Positions 24,768-39,000 of a DNA stretch of 53,024 nucleotides are shown piece by piece. The stretch lies in the NCBI GenBank assembly GCA_002189035.1, contig NEEC01000254.1:1-53024 (forward strand). The letters are read 5' to 3'. A program made the position numbers and the translations under genes. A model generated the notes under the pieces. The model was not told the origin of the DNA, made no database searches, and saw nothing but the letters and a program-made list of their open reading frames with translations. Source of the stretch: Utricularia gibba (lineage: Eukaryota > Streptophyta > Magnoliopsida > Lamiales > Lentibulariaceae). The first letter of the stretch is position 1. Every line of letters begins with the position of its first letter.

Positions 24768-27700
24768 GAAAATCACAATCGCGTCGATTCTCGTGTTCCG
24801 AGTCATCGTCGCGAACGTGGTGGCCAATTTGTGGCACATCTGAAGGCTAATATAAGGCGATAATTCGAGCTCTGATGCATCCTCGGACGAAGATGCTTTC
24901 AACACGGAAGCTGACCGGCACGGAAAGGGGTTCGAAACGGTATGCCGGCGCAGCGTGACTCATCACGGTTTCAGGATATCGAATACCGAACGGTGTGCGA
25001 GGCCACCATGAGGCTGCGGGTAGGGACACACCCAGAGCTTGTTCAGAGATCGCATCGAAAACCATACTTCACGTCATCCAATAAAACGCAGATCTTTTGC
25101 AAGCCGAAAATCACAATCGCGTCGATTCTCGTGTTCCGAAACTCATCGTCGCGAACGTGGTGGCCAATTTGTGGCACATCTGAAGGCTAATATAAGGCGA
25201 TAATTCGAGCTCTGATGCATCCGGACGAAGATGCTTTCAACACGGAAGCTGACCGGCACGGAAAGGGGTTCGAAACGGTATGCCGGCGCAGCGTGACTCA
25301 TATTTTCAGGATATCACCGAAATACCGAACGGTGTGCGAGGCCACCATGAGGCTGCGGGTAGGGACACACCAGAGCTTGTTCAGAGATCGCATCGAAAAC
25401 CCATACTTCACGTCATCCAATAAAACGCAGATGTTTTGCAAGCGAAAATCACAATCGCGTCGATTCTCGTGTTCCGAAACTCATCGTCGCGAACGTGGTG
25501 GCCAATTTGTGGCACATCTGAAGGCTAATATAAGGCGATAATTCGAGCTCTGATGCATCCTCGGACGAAGATGCTTTCAACACGGAAGCTGACCGGCACG
25601 GAAAGGGCTTCGAAACGGTATGCCGGGCGCAGCGTGACTCATCAGATTTCAGATATCGACGAGATGCCGAACGGTGTGCGAGGCCACCATGAGGCTGCGG
25701 GTAGGAACACACCTAGAGCTTGTTCAGAGATCGCCTCGAAAACCCATACTTCACGTCACCCAATAAAACGCAGATGTTTTGCAAGGCGAAAATCACAATC
25801 GCGTCGATTCTCGTGTTCCGAGTCGCATCGTCGCGAACGTGGTGGCCAATTTGTGGCACATCTGAAGGCTAATATAAGGCGATAATTCGAGCTCTGATGC
25901 ATCCTCGGACGAAGATGCTTTCAACACGGAAGCTGACCGGCACGGAAAGGGGTTCGAAACGGTATGCCGGCGCAGCGTGACTCATCTTGATTTCAGATAT
26001 CGACGAATACCGAACGGTGTGCGAGGCCATGAGGCTGCGGGTAGGAACACACCAGAGCTTGTTCAGAGATCGCCTCGAAAACCCATACTTCACATCCAAT
26101 AAAACGCAGATGTTTTGCAAGGCGAAAATCACAATCGCGTCGATTCGTGTTCCGAGTCGCATCGTCGCGAACGTGGTGGCCAATTTGTGGCACATCTGAA
26201 GGCTAATATAAGGCGATAATTCGAGCTCTGATGCATCTCGGACGAAGATGCTTTCAACACGGAAGCTGACCGGCACGGAAAGGGGTTCGAAACGGTATGC
26301 CGAGCGCAGCGTGACTCATCACGGTTTTCAGGATATCGCGAAATACCGAACGGTGTGCGAGGCCACCATGAGGCTGCGGGTAGGGACACACCAGAGCTTG
26401 TTCAGAGATCGCATCGAAAACCCATACTTCACGTCATCCAATAAAACGCAGATCTTTTGCAAGCCGAAAATCACAATCGCGTCGATTCTCGTGTTCCGAA
26501 ACTCATCGTCGCGAACGTGGTGGCCAATTTGTGGCACATCTGAAGGCTAATATAAGGCGATAATTCGAGCTCTGATGCATCCTCGGACGAAGATGCTTTC
26601 AACACGGAAGCTGACCGGCACGGAAAGGGGTTCGAAACGGTATGCCGGCGCAGCGTGACTCATCACGGTTTTCAGGATATCACCGAAATACCGAACGGTG
26701 TGCGAGGCCACCATGAGGCTGCGGGTAGGGACACACACCAGAGCTTGTTCAGAGATCGCATCGAAAACCCATACTTCACGTCATCCAATAAAACGCAGAT
26801 TTTGCAAGCGAAAATCACAATCGCGTCGATTCTCGTGTTCCGAGTCGCATCGTCGCGAACGTGGTGGCCAATTTGTGGCACATCTGAAGGCTAATAAGGC
26901 GATAATTCGAGCTCTGATGCATCCTCGGACGAAGATGCTTTCAACACGGAAGCTGACCGGCACGGAAAGGGGTTCGAAACGGTATGCCGGCGCAGCGTGA
27001 CTCATCATTTTCAGGATATCGAAATGCCGAACGGTGTGCGAGGCCACCATGAGGCTGCGGGTAGGGAAACACCAGAGCTTGTTCAGAGATCGCATCGAAA
27101 ACCCATACTTCACGTCATCCAATAAAACGCAGATCTTTTGCAAGCCGAAAATCACAATCGCGTCGATTCTCGTGTTCCGAACTCATCGTCGCGAACGTGG
27201 TGGCCAATTTGTGGCACATCTGAAGGCTAATATAAGGCGATAATTCGAGCTCTGATGCATCTCGGACGAAGATGCTTTCAACACGGAAGCTGACCGGCAC
27301 GGAAAGGGGTTCGAAACGGTATGCCGGGCGCAGCGTGACTCATCACGGTTTTCAGGATATCCGAAATACCGAACGGTGTGCGAGGCCACCATGAGGCTGC
27401 GGGTAGGAACACACCAGAGCTTGTTCAGAGATCGCCTCGAAAACCCATACTTCACGTCATCCAATAAAACGCAGATGTTTTGCAAGCGAAAATCACAATC
27501 GCGTCGATTCTCGTGTTCCGAGTCGCATCGTCGCGAACGTGGTGGCCAATTTGTGGCACATCTGAAGGCTAATATAAGGCGATAATTCGAGCTCTGATGC
27601 ATCCTCGGACGAAGATGCTTTCAACACGGAAGCTGACCGGCACGGAAGGGGTTCGAAACGGTATGCCGGCGCAGCGTGACTCATCACGGTTTTCAGATAT

Positions 27701-30700
27701 CGCGAAATACCGAACGGTGTGCGAGGCCACCATGAGGCTGCGGGTAGGGACACACCCAGAGCTTGTTCAGAGATCGCCTCGAAAACCCATACTTCACGTC
27801 ATCCAATAAAACGCAGATTTTTGCAAGCGAAAATCACAATCGCGTCGATTCTCGTGTTCCGAGTCGCATCGTCGCGAACGTGGTGGCCAATTGGCACATC
27901 TGAAGGCTAATATAAGGCGATAATTCGAGCTCTGATGCATCCTCGGACGAAGATGCTTTCAACACGGAAGCTGACCGGCACGGAAAGGGGTTCGAAACGG
28001 TATGCGGCGCAGCGTGACTCATCACGATTTTCAGGATATCGACGAATACCGAACGGTGTGCGAGGCCACCATGAGGCTGCGGGTAGGGACACACCAGAGC
28101 TTGTTCAGAGATCGCATCGAAAACCCATACTTCACGTCATCCAATAAAACGCAGATGTTTTGCAAGCCGAAAATCACAATCGCGTCGATTCTCGTGTTCC
28201 GATCATCGTCGCGAACGTGGTGGCCAATTTGTGGCACATCTGAAGGCTAATATAAGGCGATAATTCGAGCTCTGATGCATCCTCGGACGAAGATGCTTTC
28301 AACACGGAAGCTGACCGGCACGGAAAGGGGTTCGAAACGGTATGCCGGCGCAGCGTGACTCATCACGGTTTTCAGGATATCGCGAAATACCGAACGGTGT
28401 GCGAGGCCACCATGAGGCTGCGGTAGGGACACACCCAGAGCTTGTTCAGAGATCGCCTCGAAAACCCATACTTCACGTCATCCAATAAAACGCAGATCTT
28501 TTGCAAGCCGAAAATCACAATCGCGTCGATTCTCGTGTTCCGATCATCGTCGCGAACGTGGTGGCCAATTTGTGGCACATCTGAAGGCTAATAAGGCGAT
28601 AATTCGAGCTCTGATGCATCCTCGGACGAAGATGCTTTCAACACGGAAGCTGACCGGCACGGAAAGGGGTTCGAAACGGTATGCCGGGCGCAGCGTGACT
28701 CATCTTGATTTCAGATATCGAAGATACCGAACGGTGTGCGAGGCCACCATGAGGCTGCGGGTAGGACACACCTAGAGCTTGTTCAGAGATCGCCTCGAAA
28801 ACCCATACTTCACGTCACCCAATAAAACAGATGTTTTGCAAGGCGAAAATCACAATCGCGTCGATTCTCGTGTTCCGAGTCGCATCGTCGCGAACGTGGT
28901 GGCCAATTTGTGGCATCTGAAGGCTAATATAAGGCGATAATTCGAGCTCTGATGCATCCTCGGACGAAGATGCTTTCAACACGGAAGCTGACCGGCACGG
29001 AAAGGGGTTCGAAACGGTATGCCGGCGCAGCGTGACTCATCACGGTTTTCAGGATATCGCCGAATACCGAACGGTGTGCGAGGCCACCATGAGGCTGCGG
29101 TAGGACACACCTAGAGCTTGTTCAGAGATCGCCTCGAAAACCCATACTTCACGTCACCCAATAAAACGCAGATGTTTGCAAGCGAAAATCACAATCGCGT
29201 CGATTCTCGTGTTCCGAGTCGCATCGTCGCGAACGTGGTGGCCAATTTGTGGCACATCTGAAGGCTAATATAAGGCGATAATTCGAGCTCTGATGCATCC
29301 TCGGACGAAGATGCTTTCAACACGGAAGCTGACCGGCACGGAAAGGGGTTCGAAACGGTATGCCGGCGCAGCGTGACTCATCACGGTTTTCAGGATATCG
29401 CGAAATACCGAACGGTGTGCGAGGCCACCATGAGGCTGCGGGTAGGGACACACCCAGAGCTTGTTCAGAGATCGCATCGAAAACCCATACTTCACGTCAT
29501 CCAATAAAACGCAGATCTTTTGCAAGCCGAAAATCAAATCGCGTCGATTCTCGTGTTCCGAAACTCATCGTCGCGAACGTGGTGGCCAATTTGTGGCACA
29601 TCTGAAGGCTAATATAAGGCGATAATTCGAGCTCTGATGCATCCTCGGACGAAGATGCTTCAACACGGAAGCTGACCGGCACGGAAAGGGGTTCGAAACG
29701 GTATGCCGGGCGCAGCGTGACTCATCACGGTTTCAGGATATCGCGAAATACCGAACGGTGTGCGAGGCCACCATGAGGCTGCGGGTAGGGACACACCAGA
29801 GCTTGTTCAGAGATCGCATCGAAAACCCATACTTCACGTCATCCAATAAAACGAGATTTTTGCAAGCCGAAAATCACAATCGCGTCGATTCTCGTGTTCC
29901 GAACTCATCGTCGCGAACGTGGTGGCCAATTTGTGGCACATCTGAAGGCTAATATAAGGCGATAATTCGAGCTCTGATGCATCCTCGGACGAAGATGCTT
30001 TCAACACGGAAGCTGACCGGCACGGAAAGGGGTTCGAAACGGTATGCCGGCGCAGCGTGACTCATCACGGTTTTCAGGATATCCGAAATACCGAACGGTG
30101 TGCGAGGCCACCATGAGGCTGCGGGTAGGGACACACCAGAGCTTGTTCAGAGATCGCATCGAAAACCCATACTTCACGTCATCCAATAAAACGCAGATCT
30201 TTTGCAAGCCGAAAATCACAATCGCGTCGATTCTCGTGTTCCGAGTCATCGTCGCGAACGTGGTGGCCAATTTGTGGCACATCTGAAGGCTAATATAAGG
30301 CGATAATTCGAGCTCTGATGCATCCTCGGACGAAGATGCTTTCAACACGGAAGCTGACCGGCACGGAAAGGGTTCGAAACGGTATGCCGGCGCAGCGTGA
30401 CTCATCTTGATTTCAGATATCGACGAGATGCCGAACGGTGTGCGAGGCCACCATGAGGCTGCGGGTAGGAACACACCTAGCTTGTTCAGAGATCGCCTCG
30501 AAAACCCATACTTCACGTCACCCAATAAAACGCAGATGTTTTGCAAGGCGAAAATCACAATCGCGTCGATTCTCGTGTTCCGAGTCGCATCGTCGCGAAC
30601 GTGGTGGCAATTTGGCACATCTGAAGGCTAATATAGGCGATAATTCGAGCTCTGATGCATCCTCGGACGAAGATGCTTTCAACACGGAAGCTGACCGGCA

Positions 30701-32346
30701 CGGAAAGGGTTCGAAACGGTATGCCGGCGCAGCGTGACTCATCACGATTTCAGATATCGCGAAATACCGAACGGTGTGCGAGGCCACCATGAGGCTGCGG
30801 GTAGGACACACCCAGAGCTTGTTCAGAGATCGCCTCGAAAACCATACTTCACGTCACCAATAAAACGCAGATGTTTTGCAAGCGAAAATCACAATCGCGT
30901 CGATTCTCGTGTTCCGAGTCGCATCGTCGCGAACGTGGTGGCCAATTTGTGGCACATCTGAAGGCTAAGATAAGGCGATAATTCGAGCTCTGATGCATCC
31001 TCGGACGAAGATGCTTTCAACACGGAAGCTGACCGGCACGGAAAGGGGTTCGAAACGGTATGCGGGCGCAGCGTGACTCATCACGGTTTTCAGGATATGC
31101 GAAATACCGAACGGTGTGCGAGGCCACCATGAGGCTGCGGGTAGGGACACACCAGAGCTTGTTCAGAGATCGCCTCGAAAACCCATACTTCACGTCATCC
31201 AATAAAACGCAGATGTTTTGCAAGGCGAAAATCACAATCGCGTCGATTCTCGTGTTCCGAGTCGCATCGTCGCGAACGTGGTGGCCAATTTGTGGCACAT
31301 CTGAAGGCTAATATAAGGCGATAATTCGAGCTCTGATGCATCCTCGGACGAAATGCTTTCAACACGGAAGCTGACCGGCACGGAAAGGGTTCGAAACGGT
31401 ATGCCGCGCAGCGTGACTCATCACGATTTCAGGATATCGACGAGATACCGAACGGTGTGCGAGGCCACCATGAGGCTGCGGGTAGGGACACACCAGAGCT
31501 TGTTCAGAGATCGCCTCGAAACCCATACTTCACGTCATCCAATAAAACGCAGATGTTTTGCAAGCCGAAAATCACAATCGCGTCGATTCTCGTGTTCCGA
31601 GTCGCATCGTCGCGAACGTGGTGGCCAATTTGTGGCACATCTGAAGGCTAATATAAGGCGATAATTCGAGCTCTGATGCATCCTCGGACGAAGATGCTTT
31701 CAACACGGAAGCTGACCGGCACGGAAAGGGGTTCGAAACGGTATGCCGGCGCAGCGTGACTCATCATTTTCAGGAGATACCGAACGGTGTGCGAGGCCAC
31801 CATGAGGCTGCGGGTAGGACACACCAGAGCTTGTTCAGAGATCGCTCGAAAACCCATACTTCACGTCATCCAATAAAACGCAGATCTTTGCAAGCCGAAA
31901 ATCACAATCGCGTCGATTCTCGTGTTCCGAAACTCATCGTCGCGAACGTGGTGGCCAATTTGTGGCACATCTGAAGGCTAATATAAGGCGATAATTCGAG
32001 CTCTGATGCATCCTCGGACGAAGATGCTTTCAACACGGAAGCTGACCGGCACGGAAAGGGGTTCGAAACGGTATGCCGGCGCAGCGTGACTCATCACGGT
32101 TTCAGGATATCCGAATACCGAACGGTGTGCGAGGCCACCATGAGGCTGCGGGTAGGAACACACCCAGAGCTTGTTCAGAGATCGCATCGAAAACCCATAC
32201 TTCACGTCATCCAATAAAACGCAGATCTTTTGCAAGCGAAAATCACAATCGCGTCGATTCTCGTGTTCCGAGTCGCATCGTCGCGAACGTGGTGGCCAAT
32301 TTGTGGCACATCTGAAGGCTAATATAAGGCGATAATTCGAGCTCTG

Positions 32347-32693
32347 ATGCATCCTCGGACGAAGATGCTTTCAACACGGAAGCTGACCGGCACGGAAAGG
32401 GGTTCGAAACGGTATGCCGAGCGCAGCGTGACTCATCACGGTTTTCAGGATATCGCCGAAATACCGAACGGTGTGCGAGGCCACCATGAGGCTGCGGGTA
32501 GGGACACACCCAGAGCTTGTTCAGAGATCGCATCGAAAACCCATACTTCACGTCATCCAATAAAACGCAGATCTTTTGCAAGCCGAAAATCACAATCGCG
32601 TCGATTCTCGTGTTCCGAAACTCATCGTCGCGAACGTGGTGGCCAATTTGTGGCACATCTGAAGGCTAATATAAGGCGATAATTCGAGCTCTG
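32347..32693 (+). repeat. Second exact copy of the subfamily A monomer
   Basis: Compared by eye over the full 347 bases, this unit matches the A unit at 13536-13882 with no difference. Its neighbours at 32006 and 32694 are mixed units that do not match the neighbours of 13536, so the identity is limited to about one unit rather than a long duplicated block. Confidence 0.85.
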
Positions 32694-33031
32694 ATGCATC
32701 CTCGGACGAAGATGCTTTCAACACGGAAGCTGACCGGCACGGAAAGGGGTTCGAAACGGTATGCCGGCGCAGCGTGACTCATCATTTTCAAGATATCGAC
32801 GAAATGCCGAACGGTGTGCGAGGCCACCATGAGGCTGCGGGTAGGACACACCAGAGCTTGTTCAGAGATCGCCTCGAAAACCCATACTTCACGTCACCCA
32901 ATAAAACACAGATTTTTGCAAGCGAAAATCACAATCGCGTCGATTCTCGTGTTCCGAGTCGCATCGTCGCGAACGTGGTGGCCAATTTGTGGCACATCTG
33001 AAGGCTATATAAGGCGATAATTCGAGCTCTG

Positions 33032-36000
33032 ATGCATCCTCGACGAAGATGCTTTCAACACGGAAGCTGAACGGAAAGGGGTTCGAAACGGTATGCCGGC
33101 GCAGCGTGACTCATCACGGTTTCAGGATATCGAAATACCGAACGGTGTGCGAGGCCACCATGAGGCTGCAGGTAGGGACACACCCAGAGCTTGTTCAGAG
33201 ATCGCCTCGAAAACCCATACTTCACGTCATCCAATAAAACGCAGATTTTGCAAGGCGAAAATCACAATCGCGTCGATTCTCGTGTTCCGAGTCGCATCGT
33301 CGCGAACGTGGTGGCCAATTTGTGGCACATCTGAAGGCTAATATAAGGCGATAATTCGAGCTCTGATGCATCCTCGGACGAAGATGCTTTCAACACGGAA
33401 GCTGACCGGCACGGAAAGGGGTTCGAAACGGTATGCCGGCGCAGCGTGACTCATCACGGTTTTCAGGATATATACCGAACGGTGTGCGAGGCCACCATGA
33501 GGCTGCGGGTAGGACACACCCAGAGCTTGTTCAGAGATCGCTCGAAAACCCATACTTCACGTCACCCAATAAAACGCAGATGTTTTGCAAGCGAAAATCA
33601 CAATCGCGTCGATTCTCGTGTTCGATCGTCGCGAACGTGGTGGCCAATTTGTGGCACATCTGAAGGCTAATATAAGGCGATAATTCGAGTGATGCATCCT
33701 CGGACGAAGAGCTTTCAACACGGAAGCTGACCGGCACGGAAAGGGGTTCGAAACGGTATGCCGGGCGCAGCGTGACTCATCACGGTTTTCAGGATATCCC
33801 GAAATACCGAACGGTGTGCGAGGCCACCATGAGGCTGCGGTAGGGACACACCCAGAGCTTGTTCAGAGATCGCTCGAAAACCCATACTTCACGTCACCAA
33901 TAAAACGCAGATTTTTGCAAGCGAAAATCACAATCGCGTCGATTCTCGTGTTCGAGTCGCATCGTCGCGAACGTGGTGGCCAATTTGTGGCACATCTGAA
34001 GGCTAATAAGGCGATAATTCGAGCTTGATGCATCCTCGGACGAAGATGCTTTCAACACGGAAGCTGACCGGCACGGAAAGGGGTTCGAAACGGTATGCCG
34101 GCGCAGCGTGACTCATCACGGTTTCAGGATATCGAAATACCGAACGGTGTGCGAGGCCACCATGAGGCTGCGGGTAGGGACACACCCAGAGCTTGTTCAG
34201 AGATCGCTCGAAAACCCATACTTCACGTCATCCAATAAAACGCAGATTTTTGCAAGCCGAAAATCACAATCGCGTCGATTCTCGTGTTCCGAGTCGCATC
34301 GTCGCGAACGTGGTGGCCAATTTGTGGCACATCTGAAGGCTAATATAAGGCGATAATTCGAGCTCTGATGCATCCTCGGACGAAGAGCTTTCAACACGGA
34401 AGCTGACCGGCACGGAAAGGGGTTCGAAACGGTATGCCGGCGCAGCGTGACTCATCACGGTTTTCAGGATATATACCGAACGGTGTGCGAGGCCACCATG
34501 AGGCTGCGGGTAGGGACACACCCAGAGCTTGTTCAGAGATCGCTCGAAAACCCATACTTCACGTCATCCAATAAAACGCAGATGTTTTGCAAGCGAAAAT
34601 CACAATCGCGTCGAGTGTTCCGAGTCGCATCGTCGCGAACGTGGTGGCCAATTTGTGGCACATCTGAAGGCTAATATAAGGCGATAATTCGAGCTCTGAT
34701 GCATCCTCGGACGAAGATGCTTTCAACACGGAAGCTGACCGGCACGGAAAGGGTTCGAAACGGTATGCCGGCGCAGCGTGACTCATCACGGTTTTCAGGA
34801 TATCGAAATACCGAACGGTGTGCGAGGCCACCATGAGGCTGCGGTAGGGACACACCCAGAGCTTGTTCAGAGATCGCTCGAAAACCCATACTTCACGTCA
34901 TCCATAAAACGCAGATTTTGCAAGCGAAAATCACAATCGCGTCGATTCTCGTGTTCCGAAACTCATCGTCGCGAACGTGGTGGCCAATTTTGGCACATCT
35001 GAAGGCTAATATAAGGCGATAATTCGAGCTCTGATGCATCCTCGGACGAAGATGCTTTCAACACGGAAGCTGACCGGCACGGAAAGGGTTCGAAACGGTA
35101 TGCCGGGCGCAGCGTGACTCATCCTTCAAGATATCGACGAATGCCGAACGGTGTGCGAGGCCACCATGAGGCTGCGGGTAGGACACACCTAGAGCTTGTT
35201 CAGAGATCGCCTCGAAAACCCATACTTCACGTCACCCAATAAAACGCAGATTTGCAAGGCGAAAATCACAATCGCGTCGATTCTCGTGTTCCGAGTCGCA
35301 TCGTCGCGAACGTGGTGGCCAATTTGGCACATCTGAAGGCTAATATAAGGCGATAATTCGAGCTCTGATGCATCCTCGGACGAAGATGCTTTCAACACGG
35401 AAGCTGACCGGCACGGAAAGGGGTTCGAAACGGTATGGGCGCAGCGTGACTCATCACGGTTTTCAGGATATCGAAATACCGAACGGTGTGCGAGGCCACC
35501 ATGAGGCTGCGGGTAGGGACACACCCAGAGCTTGTTCAGAGATCGCTCGAAAACCCATACTTCACGTCATCCAATAAAACGCTTTTGCAAGGCGAAAATC
35601 ACAATCGCGTCGATTCTCGTGTTCCGAGTCGCATCGTCGCGAACGTGGTGGCCAATTTGTGGCACATCTGAAGGCTAATATAAGGCGATAATTCGAGCTC
35701 TGATGCATCCTCGGACGAAGATGCTTTCAACACGGAAGCTGACCGGCACGGAAGGGGTTCGAAACGGTATGCCGGCGCAGCGTGACTCATCACGTTTTCA
35801 GGATATCCGAATACCGAACGGTGTGCGAGGCCACCATGAGGCTGCGGGTAGGGACACACCCAGAGCTTGTTCAGAGATCGCCTCGAAAACCCATACTTCA
35901 CGTCATCCAATAAAACGCAGATTTTGCAAGGCGAAAATCACAATCGCGTCGATTTCGTGTTCCGAGTCGCATCGTCGCGAACGTGGTGGCCAATTTGTGG

Positions 36001-39000
36001 CACATCTGAAGGCTAATATAAGGCGATAATTCGAGCTCTGATGCATCCTCGGACGAAGATGCTTTCAACACGGAAGCTGACCGGCACGGAAAGGGGTTCG
36101 AAACGGTATGCCGGCGCAGCGTGACTCATCACTTTTCAGGATATCCCGAAATACCGAACGGTGTGCGAGGCCACCATGAGGCTGCGGGTAGGGACACACC
36201 CAGAGCTTGTTCAGAGATCGCTCGAAAACCCATACTTCACGTCATCCAATAAAACGCAGATTTTTGCAAGCCGAAAATCACAATCGCGTCGATTCTCGTG
36301 TTCCGAGTCGCATCGTCGCGAACGTGGTGGCCAATTTGTGGCACATCTGAAGGCTAATATAAGGCGATAATTCGAGCTCTGATGCATCCTCGGACGAAGA
36401 TGCTTTCAACACGGAAGCTGACCGGCACGGAAAGGGGTTCGAAACGGTATGCCGGGCGCAGCGTGACTCATCATTTCAGGATATATACCGAACGGTGTGC
36501 GAGGCCACCATGAGGCTGCGGGTAGGAACACACCAGAGCTTGTTCAGAGATCGCCTCGAAAACCCATACTTCACGTCACCCAATAAAACGCAGATGTTTT
36601 GCAAGGCGAAAATCACAATCGCGTCGATTCTCGTGTTCCGAGTCGCATCGTCGCGAACGTGGTGGCCAATTTGTGGCACATCTGAAGGCTAATATAAGGC
36701 GATAATTCGAGCTCTGATGCATCCTCGGACGAAGATGCTTTCAACACGGAAGCTGACCGGCACGGAAAGGGTTCGAAACGGTATGCCGGCGCAGCGTGAC
36801 TCATCACGGTTTTCAGGATATCGAAACCGAACGGTGTGCGAGGCCACCATGAGGCTGCGGGTAGGGACACACCCAGAGCTTGTTCAGAGATCGCCTCGAA
36901 AACCCATACTTCACGTCATCCAATAAAACGCAGATGTTTTGCAAGGCGAAAATCACAATCGCGTCGATTCTCGTGTTCCGAGTCGCATCGTCGCGAACGT
37001 GGTGGCCAATTTGTGGCACATCTGAAGGCTAATATAAGGCGATAATTCGAGCTCTGATGCATCCTCGGACGAAATGCTTTCAACACGGAAGCTGACCGGC
37101 ACGGAAAGGGGTTCGAAACGGTATGCCGGCGCAGCGTGACTCATCACGGTTTTCAGGATATCCGAATACCGAACGGTGTGCGAGGCCACCATGAGGCTGC
37201 GGGTAGGGACACACCCAGAGCTTGTTCAGAGATCGCCTCGAAAACCCATACTTCACGTCATCCAATAAAACGCATCTTTTGCAAGCGAAAATCACAATCG
37301 CGTCGAACGCGTCGCGAACGTGGTGGCCAATTTGTGGCACATCTGAAGGCTAATATAAGGCGATAATTCGAGCTCTGATGCATCCTCGGACGAAGATGCT
37401 TTCAACACGGAAGCTGACCGGCACGGAAAGGGGTTCGAAACGGTATGCCGGGCGCAGCGTGACTCATCACGGTTTTCAGGATATCCCGAAATACGAACTG
37501 TGCGAGGCCACCATGAGGCGGGTAGGACACACCCAGAGCTTGTTCAGAGATCGCTCGAAAACCCATACTTCACGTCATCCAAAAACGCAGATGTTTTGCA
37601 AGCCGAAAATCACAATCGCGTCGATTCTGTTCCGAAACGCATCGTCGCGAACGTGGTGGCCAATTTGTGGCACATCTGAAGGCTAATATAAGGCGATAAT
37701 TCGAGCTCTGATGCATCCTCGGACGAAGAGCTTTCAACACGGAAGCTGACCGGCACGGAAAGGGGTTCGAAACGGGGCCGCGCAGCGTGACTCATCACGG
37801 TTTTCAGGATATCCGAAATACCGAACGGTGTGCGAGGCCACCATGAGGCTGCGGGTAGGGACACACCCAGAGCTTGTTCAGAGATCGCCTCGAAAACCCA
37901 TACTTCACGTCATCCAATAAAACGCAGATTTTTGCAAGCCGAAAATCACAATCGCGTCGATTCTCGTGTTCCGATCGTCGCGAACGTGGGGCCAATTTGT
38001 GGCACATCTGAAGGCTAATATAAGGCGATAATTCGAGCTTGATGCATCCTCGGACGAAGAGCTTTCAACACGGAACACGGAATCGAAACGGTATGCCGGG
38101 CGCAGCGGATTTCAGGATATCGAAACCGAACGGTGTGCGAGGCCACCATGAGGTAGGGACACACCAGAGCTTGTTCAGAGATCGCCTCGAAAACCCATAC
38201 TTCACATCCCAATAAAACGCAGATTTTGCAAGGCGAAAATCACAATCGCGTCGATTCTCGTGTTCCGAGTCGCATCGTCGCGAACGTGGTGGCCAATTTG
38301 TGGCACATCTGAAGGCTAATATAAGGCGATAATTCGAGCTCTGATGCATCCTCGGACGAAGATGCTTTCAACACGGAAGCTGACCGGCACGGAAAGGGTT
38401 CGAAACGGGTGGGCGCAGCGTGACTCATCATCAGGATATATGCCGAACGGTGTGCGAGGCCACCATGAGGCTGCGGGTAGGACACACCTAGAGCTTGTTC
38501 AGAGATCGCCTCGAAAACCCATACTTCACGTCATCCAATAAAACGCAGATTTTTGCAAGGCGAAAATCACAATCGCGTCGATTCTCGTGTTCCGAGTCGC
38601 ATCGTCGCGAACGTGGTGGCCAATTTGTGGCACATGAAGGCTAATATAAGGCGATAATTCGAGCTCTGATGCATCCTCGGACGAAATGCTTTCAACACGG
38701 AAGCTGACCGGCACGGAAAGGGGTTCGAAACGGTATGCCGGCGCAGCGTGACTCATCACTTTCAGGATATCCGAATACCGAACGGTGTGCGAGGCCACCA
38801 TGAGGCTGCGGGTAGGGACACACCCAGAGCTTGTTCAGAGATCGCTCGAAAACCCATACTTCACGTCATCCAATAAAACGCAGATCTTTTGCAAGCGAAA
38901 ATCACAATCGCGTCGATTCTCGTGTTCCGAAACTCATCGTCGCGAACGTGGTGGCCAATTTGTGGCACATCTGAAGGCTAATATAAGGCGATAATTCGAG

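Larger units (their letters stand above)
22881..33031 (+). repeat. Regular mosaic monomers, right of the scrambled core
   Basis: Anchor starts are 23051, 23393, 23735, 24078, 24422, 24875, 25215, 25553, 25897, 26231, 26575, 26917, 27255, 27597, 27935, 28275, 28614, 28952, 29293, 29637, 29977, 30318, 30655, 30993, 31336, 31676, 32006, 32347 and 32694. Spacing is regular at 330-347 bases except for 24422-24874 (453). Most left halves are A-like, with a minority of B units (25553, 25897, 28614, 30318). Strict dimer alternation is absent. The perfect A unit at 32347 sits among mixed neighbours. One unit border, near 30965, carries the C-type taagataagg. Confidence 0.92.

Noticed and set aside
30001-30618. 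A 205-codon reverse-strand open frame, the longest in the window, and similar reverse frames of 130-170 codons elsewhere
   Set aside because: It spans parts of successive monomers and exists only because unit-length changes happen to keep the frame open. The reverse strand of this repeat is poor in stop codons. No domain, start context or conserved frame supports a gene.
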